Under the pieces are notes generated by a model. That model made no database searches and was not told the DNA's origin. It worked only from the letters and a program-made list of their open reading frames with translations. From NIC37A-2 sp050289625 (GTDB taxonomy: Bacteria; Myxococcota_A; Polyangia; Polyangiales; Polyangiaceae), in assembly GCA_050289625.1 (NCBI GenBank), contig JBNKGC010000053.1:1-32230 (forward strand): a stretch of 32,230 nucleotides of DNA. The letters run 5' to 3'. This document shows positions 25,493-32,230 of this stretch, one piece after another (position 1 is the first letter of the stretch; every line of letters starts with the position of its first letter). The position numbers and the translations under genes were made by a program.

Positions 25493-25998
25493 GAGGACAA
25501 ACGCTCCTCGAGTTCCTTGATTGCCATCGCCCGCTCGCGGGCACGGCCCGCGCGGACCGCATCCACGAGGGCGAGAAGCTCGTGGAGGGCCGGGTTCTTC
25601 ATAGCTGCTTCGGGGACAGCTGGATGGATCGGCTCCAGCCCTTGACCTCGCAGCGAACCGTGGGGGTGAGGCCAAACGGGCAGCGGCTCGTCGCCTACGG
25701 AAAAGTGTTCGCGTAGCGGTGAAGCAGCGACCGCCGTCGGCACCCCGGGAACCACCGTCGTGAAGACGGGAGGAAACACGTACTTGATCCCGTGCACCAG
25801 AAACTCGAGCAGGTTCGGACGAATCGCCATGCGCGAGTGCTCCTCCACCAAACGACACTGCACCGCGCGACGCACGGCGCTGTGAACCTGCGAGGCACTG
25901 ATGCCGACTTCGACAGATATCTCCTGAAAGGTTGGCGGCCTGCCTTCGGGCGCGAGCAGCAGGCGAAGCGCGATCAGAACGTCCTGCGAGCGGAGCAT
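25489..25998 (-). CDS. winged-helix regulator/antitoxin of the brxC-pglX module
   Basis: A 169-residue protein with an N-terminal winged helix-turn-helix (about residues 5-60): SQDVLIALRLLLAPEG, TFQEISVEVGISASQVHSAV, RRAVQCRLV. The middle (PNLLEFLVHGIKYVFPPVFT) and the C-terminal helical segment (NPALHELLALVDAVRAGRAR, then ERAMAIKELEERL) would contact the partner. It is not a canonical AbiEi, but it sits directly before a nucleotidyltransferase with a 4-nt overlap, so it is probably the antitoxin and autorepressor. The ATG at 25998 is chosen because it has a TATTGT hexamer ending 6 nt upstream and begins the HTH domain; the longer frame upstream would run through the palindromes. Confidence 0.8.
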   Translation of the reverse strand: MLRSQDVLIALRLLLAPEGRPPTFQEISVEVGISASQVHSAVRRAVQCRLVEEHSRMAIRPNLLEFLVHGIKYVFPPVFTTVVPGVPTAVAASPLREHFSVGDEPLPVWPHPHGSLRGQGLEPIHPAVPEAAMKNPALHELLALVDAVRAGRARERAMAIKELEERLSS

Positions 25999-26003
25999 GG
26001 CGG

Positions 26004-26009
26004 AACAAT
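26004..26009 (-). promoter_or_regulatory. -10-like TATTGT 6 nt before the HTH regulator
   Basis: On the minus strand TATTGT is followed by TCCGCC and the ATG at 25998. A second hexamer, TAGAAT (minus strand, 26010-26015), overlaps the palindrome and is an alternative -10. Confidence 0.45.
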
Positions 26010-26033
26010 ATTCTAAATTCGAGAATCTAGAAT
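26010..26033 (-). promoter_or_regulatory. 24-bp imperfect palindrome upstream of the HTH regulator
   Basis: The outer arms ATTCTA and TAGAAT are perfect. Of the 12 symmetric base pairs, 10 match; the exceptions are pair 7/18 and the central pair. It overlaps the likely -10 region, so binding by the HTH protein would block transcription. Confidence 0.65.
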
Positions 26034-26135
26034 CGCGATTCGCGAACAGCGAAACATCGTTTCCCCAGAAAATGCCATTTTTCCAGAGATTTTCGAGGCT
26101 TATCCGACGCCTGGGCTCTGCATCTGGCTCCCGTC

Positions 26136-29100
26136 TCACTTCAATCTCACCCGGTGACCCGCCTGGATCTCGTGGAGCAGCTGCCCCCGGAGCTCCTCCA
26201 GGAAGCGCTCCAAGGCCCGCTCGCTGTCGAGCTCGCGACCGCTGAGCCGCAAGGACACGGTCACCGTGGGGCGCTCCCCCTGGGACTCACGGAACTCGTC
26301 CAGTTGCGCCAGCGCCTTGTCCAGCGCGGAGCGCAGCCGAGCGGGCGACTGGGCTTCGAGCTCCTGAAGGGAAGGCACCGGGGAATCGCTCTTCGTGTTG
26401 AACGAAGCGCCTTCCCGCACGTGCTGGAGCACCTGGTGCTGCTCGTCTTGGCTCAGGGTGTCGAACCCGTCGCGCAGCTCGAGGCTTTTGAGCACCTCTT
26501 CGATCTGGGCCTGGTGGGCCGCCAGAAGCTCCTTGCGGCGGGCGACGTAGAGGGCCCGGAGCTCGCTGATGGCGCTCGCCATCGAGGCCGTGGCTTCCCA
26601 AGGGCGGTCGCTCTCGAGGCCTTCACGCAGGACTTGGGCCGCGTTCGAAACAGCCGCTGCTTCGAGGTGTCCGCGCTCGACCTCTTGTTCGAGCTGCGCG
26701 AGCTGGATCTCTTCGAAGTCTTTGGCGTCTGCGACCTGACGCACGACCTCCTCGGTGAGGTCGGTGTGCAAACGACGCAGCTCGGAGAGTCCATCCGCGA
26801 GGGAGGTGAGCGAACGCTTCAGCGCTTCGAGGATCGGGTCCACCTGCCGACTGCGGCGGCAGTCTTCGAGGGCTTTCTCCAGCTTGTCGAGTTGCTTGGG
26901 CTGAGGCTTGCCCGGAAGGCGCGCCAGAAAATGCTGCACCTCGCTGAGCTGCTCGCGGGCTCTCGCGAAATGCACTCCCACCGCGTCCGCAATGGCGTCG
27001 TTGTCGCGGGCGATGTCTTTGCCGAACTGTTCGAGGAACAGTCGGCAAATGGCGTTCTTGTCCCGCGCGGTGACGGTTTCCTTGTCGTTCGGGAAAAACT
27101 CCGACTTGCGCAGCGTGTTGTCTTTGAAGAGCTCACGTGCACCTTCGTCCCGCACGGAGGTCAATTCGCCAATGCCAGGAATGCGGACACGCAGCTTGTG
27201 GCCGCGCATCAAGCCAATCAGGCACGCGCGCACGATGTCCGAAGTAAAGCCGTGAGGCGGCCCTCCGAAGAGCGCCAAAAGTGAGCTCCCCGTGATACCG
27301 GCTTGCTCCTGAATCACCTTGAAGATTTCCGACGGCACCGCGCCGGGGCACGCTGCCTCGAAGCGTCCGCTGTCTTGAACGAGAATGCCGAGCTTCGATT
27401 CGCCGAAGACGGGCGGAGGCGCCGCCAAGTCTTTGCTGTCGACGAGAAACTTCAGATCCCCCTCGGTGACGCGGAAGGTGACCGGGGTCGGGTAGAGGAG
27501 CTTCGCGGCGCGGGCGCCCACGTCGCTGAGGACACTGGAAAGCGAGGAGCCGTGTTCGCGAGCTTCGTAGTCTTTCCCGCGGAAGTAGAGAGTGCCTTCG
27601 AGAAACGCCTGCTCCACGGCCTTTTTGAGCGCGCGCTCGGCGTCTTCGTGATTGTTGCGCTCCTCGGTCAGAAAGCGCCGCTTGTCCGCCGTGAGGGAGG
27701 CCTCGCTGCCCTCGTAGCGTTCAATCATCCGCTCGGCGCGAATGAGCTTGGTCGCGGCCTCACGAGCGCCGTCTCCCTCGCCGGTCACCCAAAGAATGCG
27801 ATTTTTGAGGTTCCCGGTGTCGCTTTGCGCAACCCACTGTTCTTTGGCGGTGCTCTTGCGCGACAGGTAGCGAAAGTCCACCTCGATCTTCGTCGCGGAA
27901 CGTTCGGCCTTCACCAGCGCGTCCGTGATGCCGATCGCGTTCGTGAACCAGGCCTGCCACGGAATGACCAAGCCATCGCGGTTGGCCTTCTCCACCGCGG
28001 GCATCGCGAAGCTCAGCGCCTCTTGGATTTTCGCGCCGATCTTCTCGGGGCCGACGGCGTAGGCGTCACGCTCCTTCTGCCACTCTTGCCCCGCGGAGCT
28101 CTGGATCTTGTAGCCACTCTTTTCCGAGTAATCGACGTGACCCGCCCCTCGCAGCACGTCGAGCAGCTTCTGGATGGCGTCCTTGCGCGGGCCTTGCCCG
28201 AGCCGCTCGTACAATGAGCGAGCAATCAGATCCGCGTCCTTCTTGACGCGTTCGTCGGGGATGAGCTCAAGAAGGGAAACTGCCTTGAGCACCTTTTCCG
28301 CGAGCTTCTTGTCGTCCTCACTGAAAGCCGGGTGCTTCAGGCAAAAATCGAAGGCTCGGGTGAGCGTGGTCTGCACGTCGGCGTCGAGGGCGGTGTGCAG
28401 CACGTCGTAGATGCGATCGAGCGAGATGAGTGTGCCCACCTCATGGGAGCCCAAGTTGGACTCGCGGAACAGATCACCGAGGAGCTGCAGTAGTCCGCGA
28501 ATGGCGTGGCTGTCGCCCTGAACGCGGCTGGATCGGTCGCGGAGCCCCGTGGTGATCTCCATCAGGAGGTCGATGTGCCCGGGCAGCATCGGATAGATGT
28601 CGACCAGATCATTCAGCTTCGCGTGCTGGCACTCGTAACCGTACAGGGTGAGGTCCGACCGGTGCTCCTCGAAGAGCTCTTCGAGTTCTCCTCGCACGGT
28701 GTGCCTTTTCTTCAGCAGGCGCTGGTGGACGACGTCGCGGATGTTGTTGCTCCCGAGGTGAACGCGGAGATGAGCCGGGAAGCGGTCCTTCATCTTGCTG
28801 AGGTTCGCCGTGGCTGCGGCGCCCTCTTCCAGCTTCTGCTGCCCCGTCGCCAGGAGCCACACCTGGCCCTTGAGGCGCTGGCCCAGGGCAACGACAAGCG
28901 ACTGCAGCTTGAGCATGCGGTCTGGGTCGTCGTGAACGTACTGACTCACCTCGTCGACGACGATGAACAGGTGGCGGCCCGGGCGGCGGGTCTCGATCAT
29001 GTGCTGAATCGCCGCCACGGCCTCTTCCGCCGAAAGAGACGCCTTGCTGCCCGCCTTGGCGTCGGCCCACGCCATCTCCTCGCCGTAGATCTCGGGCTGC

Positions 29101-29780
29101 AGGGCGTAAAGCGCGGCGGAGAAGTAGTCCTCGGCGAGCTGCTTGTCTTTGATTTCGGACCACGTCTTGCCGCCGTGCAGCTCCTTCACCTTGTCGAGAA
29201 ACGCCGGGTAGAGCCCGTCGGCTTCGAGCTTCATCTCGTGATCGGCGACCGCGCTGAAGCGGCAGTAGCCCATGGCCAGCTGACAGCGCCGGACGACCGC
29301 CGAGTGAATGTGCTCGTCGTCCCGCGCCACGCTCCCGATATCGAACACGACGGCCATCGGCTTGATGTTCGAGACGACGCGATCCCAAGCCTCGTGGAAG
29401 TCGACCTTCTTGGGCGAGTCGTCCTGCCTGAGGAGCGCGTCTGACAGCAGCGTGCCATCGGGGAGCTTCGTCTGATTGAGGCTCAGGCCGAGCAGCTTCG
29501 CGAAGCTCGACTTACCCGAGCCGTAGAACCCCGAGATCCACGCGGCTGGTTGGTCGGGGCCGCCCTTCTTTTCGAGCTCACCCGCGATGCCCGTCAGCAA
29601 GCGAACGAACTGCTCGTGGATGCCGTGCTCGTCGAAGCGCGGGTCCCCCTCGGGATAGCCGCCGGTGATGATGTATTCGGCAACCTCTTCGGCCAACTTT
29701 GCCGGGTCGTCTTCATGGAAGTAGACGACCGGATTGATGTCGCGGGCTACGTCCTTCTCGAAGATGTCGTGAATGAGCAT
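26136..29780 (-). CDS. brxC: BREX-6 P-loop ATPase BrxC
   Basis: BrxC (PglY-like) is the large AAA+-type ATPase of BREX, required for defence and thought to act with BrxB, PglX and PglZ. The 1214-residue protein is full length. The N-terminus MLIHDIFEKDVARDINPVVY is typical. Walker A is GFYGSGKSSF (84-93) and the Walker B region is HLFIVVDEVSQYV, followed by a Gln-rich sensor (VWLLATGQQKLEEGA). The C-terminal third is helical and probably coiled-coil (LAQLEQEVERGHLEAAAVSN). The ATG at 29780 lies 32 nt after brxB. The gene is open throughout. It is followed by a 137-nt AT-rich gap, so it probably ends the first transcription unit of the locus. Confidence 0.95.
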   Translation of the reverse strand: MLIHDIFEKDVARDINPVVYFHEDDPAKLAEEVAEYIITGGYPEGDPRFDEHGIHEQFVRLLTGIAGELEKKGGPDQPAAWISGFYGSGKSSFAKLLGLSLNQTKLPDGTLLSDALLRQDDSPKKVDFHEAWDRVVSNIKPMAVVFDIGSVARDDEHIHSAVVRRCQLAMGYCRFSAVADHEMKLEADGLYPAFLDKVKELHGGKTWSEIKDKQLAEDYFSAALYALQPEIYGEEMAWADAKAGSKASLSAEEAVAAIQHMIETRRPGRHLFIVVDEVSQYVHDDPDRMLKLQSLVVALGQRLKGQVWLLATGQQKLEEGAAATANLSKMKDRFPAHLRVHLGSNNIRDVVHQRLLKKRHTVRGELEELFEEHRSDLTLYGYECQHAKLNDLVDIYPMLPGHIDLLMEITTGLRDRSSRVQGDSHAIRGLLQLLGDLFRESNLGSHEVGTLISLDRIYDVLHTALDADVQTTLTRAFDFCLKHPAFSEDDKKLAEKVLKAVSLLELIPDERVKKDADLIARSLYERLGQGPRKDAIQKLLDVLRGAGHVDYSEKSGYKIQSSAGQEWQKERDAYAVGPEKIGAKIQEALSFAMPAVEKANRDGLVIPWQAWFTNAIGITDALVKAERSATKIEVDFRYLSRKSTAKEQWVAQSDTGNLKNRILWVTGEGDGAREAATKLIRAERMIERYEGSEASLTADKRRFLTEERNNHEDAERALKKAVEQAFLEGTLYFRGKDYEAREHGSSLSSVLSDVGARAAKLLYPTPVTFRVTEGDLKFLVDSKDLAAPPPVFGESKLGILVQDSGRFEAACPGAVPSEIFKVIQEQAGITGSSLLALFGGPPHGFTSDIVRACLIGLMRGHKLRVRIPGIGELTSVRDEGARELFKDNTLRKSEFFPNDKETVTARDKNAICRLFLEQFGKDIARDNDAIADAVGVHFARAREQLSEVQHFLARLPGKPQPKQLDKLEKALEDCRRSRQVDPILEALKRSLTSLADGLSELRRLHTDLTEEVVRQVADAKDFEEIQLAQLEQEVERGHLEAAAVSNAAQVLREGLESDRPWEATASMASAISELRALYVARRKELLAAHQAQIEEVLKSLELRDGFDTLSQDEQHQVLQHVREGASFNTKSDSPVPSLQELEAQSPARLRSALDKALAQLDEFRESQGERPTVTVSLRLSGRELDSERALERFLEELRGQLLHEIQAGHRVRLK

Positions 29781-29812
29781 GGCTTGGGCTGGGGCGATGA
29801 AGGGGTGCGGGC

Positions 29813-30469
29813 TCAGGCAGGCCGGTAGATGCGGGGGCGGTAGTCGCGATCCGCGGGGAGCTTGCCCATGAAGGAAAGCCCCGCGTCTCCACGCGTCGAG
29901 TCTCCGATGACCCGACCCGGATAGAGGAGGACGACGGGAACGTTCTGGGTGTGGTCGGCAACGTGTTTCAACAGCGCCGAGGTGCGGAAGAAGGGATAGA
30001 GAGCGCCGGCCCGGGCAATGAACACCACGGTTTTCTCGCGGTTTTCCGGGTTTTCATCGAGGAGCTTCTGGATTTCACGGACGACGTCCGCTGCCAGTCC
30101 CGTCGGGCCTTCGATCTCCTCGACGGTCTTGTCGCGCAAATGATTCAGGGCGCGCTCCGGCGACTTATTGGCGAGGCGCTTGTCGCGCCCGATGAGCGCC
30201 TCGAGGTAGTCGTTGCCCAAACCGCGGAGTCGTTCGAGGAGCAGCGTGTGCAGTGCGATCGTCGCCGTGCTCCAGCCCGCGTCGCGCAGCTCGGCCGAAA
30301 GGCTGCTCACCTGAGCGCGCAGGGCGAACTCGTCGTTCGGGTCGTAGGGCAGAATCGCGAAGTTGTAGTTGCGAGTGGTGCTGATTTGAGCGCCACCCTC
30401 ACGGAGCAAGTCCTTTTTCAGGGCCTTGAAGGTGCGCTCCAGCGCGCTGTCGTGGTGATAGACGCTCAT
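29813..30469 (-). CDS. brxB: BREX protein BrxB (DUF1788)
   Basis: BrxB is a small core BREX protein of the DUF1788 family; its biochemical role is not established. It has 218 residues with typical features: FAILPYDPNDEFALRAQVSS near the N-terminus and the C-terminal FIARAGALYPFFRTSALLKH, VPVVLLYPGR and LPADRDYRPRIYRP. The ATG at 30469 overlaps the brxA stop by 4 nt (ATGA); in-frame sequence further upstream reads as a shadow of brxA. Length is normal and no lesion is seen. Confidence 0.93.
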   Translation of the reverse strand: MSVYHHDSALERTFKALKKDLLREGGAQISTTRNYNFAILPYDPNDEFALRAQVSSLSAELRDAGWSTATIALHTLLLERLRGLGNDYLEALIGRDKRLANKSPERALNHLRDKTVEEIEGPTGLAADVVREIQKLLDENPENREKTVVFIARAGALYPFFRTSALLKHVADHTQNVPVVLLYPGRVIGDSTRGDAGLSFMGKLPADRDYRPRIYRPA

Positions 30470-31242
30470 GCCAACGCTTCCTTCGGTGCGGGTTGCGCTT
30501 CGGCCCAGGCGATCAAGCTGCGGTGCGACCACTCGAAGTTCCGGATGTCTCCGATCGACTGAAGGCGCGCCGAGTCGAGACCACGCACCGCCCCTTCCAG
30601 CGCTTCCGCATCTTGAACGACCGACAGGAGGTACCGAGAGTCCAGGATGTCACCCTCGAACTCGATCTCGCGCAGCAGGTAGAGCAGGTATTCCAGTGCT
30701 TGGCGGGGTGGGCGGGGCAGGACGAGTTTCCTCGGATCTTTACGGTCTTTGAGCAGGCCCGCCTCGAAGGCCGTGGCGAGCATGTTGCCGCCAAACTTGA
30801 GGCACGTGGCCGGTGACCACCTGCCGGACCACTCCTCCTGCACCCAGCGCGCGACGATTTCTCGGTCGACACTCGAGTAACCGAGCTTCCGCCTTTAAGG
30901 CAGGAACTCTCCGGAAAAACGCCGATAGATCGGGTCGGCGAGTTGGGTGTGAAGGTGGCAAAGCCACGGTGCGACCGGGCGCGGCGGGTTCCAAATGCGG
31001 AGCGCCTGAAGAGCCCCCGGATAGGCGTCGAACCGGAGCGCCATGTCGCCGAGGAGCGTCTTCACTCGGGACTCGGTCTTGTTTCCGAACCAGCGCTGCT
31101 CGAATGCGAGACGTGCGCGGTCGGCGGCGGCTATCTCGGTTGAGGGTACCTTCCAGTAGGCGACACAGTCCTCGGTCGCGAGCATCACGCGCAGGATGCG
31201 AGTGTGCTCTTTGGTGGCTTCCGCGGGACGAGACGAGCTCAT
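30466..31242 (-). pseudogene. brxA: BREX protein BrxA (DUF1819) interrupted by an in-frame TAA
   Basis: BrxA is a small DNA-binding core protein (DUF1819). One frame runs from the ATG at 31242 to the TGA at 30466, 259 codons, broken only by TAA at codon 116 (30895-30897). Before it the protein reads SRVKTLLGDMALRFDAYPGA and DPIYRRFSGEFLP. After it, RRKLGYSSVDREIVARWVQE and EEWSGRWSPATCLKFGGNML continue with a natural amino-acid mix. The first good downstream start codon is only the GTG at 30843, inside the conserved domain. A single-base change such as GAA to TAA explains it. The ends are normal: 3 nt after brxE and a 4-nt overlap with brxB. It could be a real nonsense mutation or a sequencing error. 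Confidence 0.8.
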
Positions 31243-31245
31243 GCG

Positions 31246-31827
31246 CTACTTCTGCACTCCCAGCTCGCCGTGCGGCAACGGATAGCGCCTTCCTAGGGGC
31301 AGCAAGGCCGCCGCAAGTGTGCGAGCCGCTTCTGCTGGATCGTCGGGGAGCTTCTTCAGCTTGCGTCCTCCTGGCGTGTCCTCCGCGGCGGGCTTTCCGA
31401 GGCCTTTCAGGAAGCTTTCGAAGTCGCCTTGATCCCAGGAGCCCGTCACGCCCCATCGCTCTCCAAACACGTCCTCAGGGGTGTGGCCGTGGCGCTTGTG
31501 GTGCTCGAGCCGGTCCTGAGTGGCCTCGTCCAGCTCGAAGCCGAAGTGGAAGAGGGAAAGGACGCGGTCGGGATGTGCCAGCTTCTCGCGGGCTGACCCG
31601 TCGGCACGAAGCGCAGCCTGTCGAGCGAGCTCGAGACCTGCCCAGGCGGCCGTCTTCGGCAGGAGGCGAGCGAAGAGATCGCCGCCGGCCATTTCATCCG
31701 TCAGGTCGGTATCCCACCAACCGAGACGCTCTGGGTCGGCCGCCTTTTCGCCGGCCCACCCCACGCTGAGCTGCAGAGCCAAAATCGTGTCCAGAAGTTT
31801 CGCGTCGGTTGAAAGCATCCTCGTCAC
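31246..31827 (-). CDS. brxE: BREX-6 protein BrxE
   Basis: BrxE is the marker gene of type 6 BREX and lies first in the locus, as here; its function is unknown. The protein has 193 residues from the GTG at 31827, or 190 from the ATG at 31818. Visible family features are LLDTILALQLSVGWAGEK, RLGWWDTDLTDEMAGGDLFA, RLLPKTAAWAGLE and a C-terminal basic stretch. The start is not settled: GAGG directly abuts the ATG, too close for a good ribosome site. The stop lies 3 nt before the brxA start, so the two form one operon. The presence of brxE, with brxHI at the far end and no brxL or pglW, is what identifies the type. Confidence 0.88.
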   Translation of the reverse strand: MTRMLSTDAKLLDTILALQLSVGWAGEKAADPERLGWWDTDLTDEMAGGDLFARLLPKTAAWAGLELARQAALRADGSAREKLAHPDRVLSLFHFGFELDEATQDRLEHHKRHGHTPEDVFGERWGVTGSWDQGDFESFLKGLGKPAAEDTPGGRKLKKLPDDPAEAARTLAAALLPLGRRYPLPHGELGVQK

Positions 31828-31986
31828 TTCAACAAGGGGAACGGAGCTCGCAAACTGGCGGGCCTCTTGCTGAATCCCTAGGCGAGGCTTCTACCAGCAC
31901 AGCGCCAATTTAGGGAGGCGTTGCGAACCCGTGGTGGGACAGAACCGGTCACTGAACGGAGTATCCGGTGACCGACGACGTGTGCT
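31828..31986. other. upstream region of the BREX locus
   Basis: No gene. It holds an inverted repeat, CGGTCAC (31946-31952) and GTGACCG (31968-31974), with 15 nt between the arms. It could be a regulator site, about 120 nt before brxE. No convincing -35/-10 pair was found. Confidence 0.4.
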
Positions 31987-32229
31987 TCAGCCGTGGGCGA
32001 CTCGAAGAGGGAGGTGCCGCGGGAGCGCCCGCGTCTTGCCACCCGCGTCGAAGCCGAGCTCCAACTGCCCCCACGGCGTCGACGAAAACTCCACCGGCGG
32101 TGGGCCCCTCGGCTCGAGGCCGTGGGCTCTCAGGACCCGATGGATGCCGCGCCGCTCTCGGCAGACTTCGAGCCACTTGATGCGGCCCCCGCGGCCGGGA
32201 CGGGTGCTGACGTCTACCAGGAACACCTG
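31987..32229 (-). pseudogene. transposase C-terminus-like remnant (partial, runs off the window)
   Basis: The minus strand is open from the right edge to a TGA at 31987. Its reading, FLVDVSTRPGRGGRIKWLEV then IHRVLRAHGLEPRGPPP and WGQLELGFDA, follows the layout of the C-terminal end of IS91/IS801-like transposases, where a 'CPxCGGRM' zinc motif precedes an 'LRHLGLP---PP' stretch and 'QLELDF'. Here the cysteines of the motif are Arg, suggesting decay. Only the tail is inside the window, so this is a pattern match and not a firm identification. Confidence 0.4.
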
Positions 32230-32230
32230 G

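Larger units (their letters stand above)
25999..26135. other. promoter gap between brxC and the HTH gene
   Basis: An unusually AT-rich stretch for this window, packed with palindromes: 26010-26033, AATCGCGATT (26031-26040) and TTCGCGAA (26039-26046). It is the probable promoter and operator of the HTH-nucleotidyltransferase-pglX unit. Confidence 0.65.

Noticed and set aside
25493..26008. N-terminal extension of the first nucleotidyltransferase to 407 residues
   Set aside because: The added 172 residues are Arg/Ser/Ala-rich and overlap the HTH gene in another frame. The GTG at 25492 with a 4-nt overlap gives a normal family length.
26154..27284. Long plus-strand open frame opposite brxC (and similar ones at 18103-19248, 15387-15902 and 21306-22154)
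   Set aside because: These are antisense shadows of GC-rich minus-strand genes. They are rich in Arg/Leu/Val, have no recognisable domains, and the minus-strand readings carry clear BREX motifs.

Overview
The window is GC-rich DNA that looks myxobacterial (Polyangiales-like). The evidence is several secreted proteins or lipoproteins with Thr/Gly/Ala-rich or Met/Gly linkers, a protein ending in a MYXO-CTERM-type sorting tail (10558-10660), and dense two-component and toxin-antitoxin content. One ambiguous base (n at 8110) shows the source is a draft-quality assembly, which matters for judging the broken genes described below.

Left part (1-13.1 kb): the tail of a protein that enters from outside the window (1-141), a Phd/VapB-VapC toxin-antitoxin pair (374-984), a metal-binding-repeat lipoprotein (1140-2741, minus), the wreck of an ISKra4-like transposase (~2911-3295), an esterase lipoprotein (3696-4973), a decayed repeat-protein fragment (~5279-5560), a PAS-PAS histidine kinase with an overlapping single-domain response regulator (5780-7578), a DsbA/FrnE-like thioredoxin-fold protein (7677-8372), a secreted GH43-like beta-propeller protein with a MYXO-CTERM tail (9142-10674), a strong bidirectional hairpin terminator (10789-10824), and a convergent Ig/cadherin-like lipoprotein (10850-13138).

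Right part (13.4-31.8 kb, all minus strand): a type 6 BREX phage-defence locus in the order brxE-brxA-brxB-brxC-[HTH-nucleotidyltransferase]-pglX-[AbiEi-AbiEii]-pglZ-brxD-brxHI. Two AbiE-like, nucleotidyltransferase-based toxin-antitoxin modules are embedded in it, one between brxC and pglX and one between pglX and pglZ. Each begins with a DNA-binding protein preceded by a palindromic operator-like sequence (26010-26033 and 21111-21132). The second toxin overlaps pglZ by 4 nt and pglZ overlaps brxD by 1 nt, so the AbiEi promoter probably drives pglZ-brxD-brxHI. The first toxin is in the same reading frame as pglX, separated only by its TGA stop. The locus therefore reads as three transcription units, two of them headed by self-regulated toxin-antitoxin pairs.

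As given, the system is damaged. brxA has an in-frame TAA. pglX lacks an evident start codon, has lost the stretch carrying the methyltransferase NPPY motif, and carries a one-base frameshift. brxHI has lost its second helicase half. brxE, brxB, brxC, pglZ, brxD and both toxin-antitoxin pairs are open. Whether this is genuine decay, phase-off variation or assembly error cannot be settled from the sequence alone. A transposase-like remnant lies just upstream of brxE at the right edge.

A recurrent signal across the window is a TANNNT-type -10 hexamer ending exactly 6 nt before a start codon (five starts, plus one near-match), as expected for leaderless transcripts.
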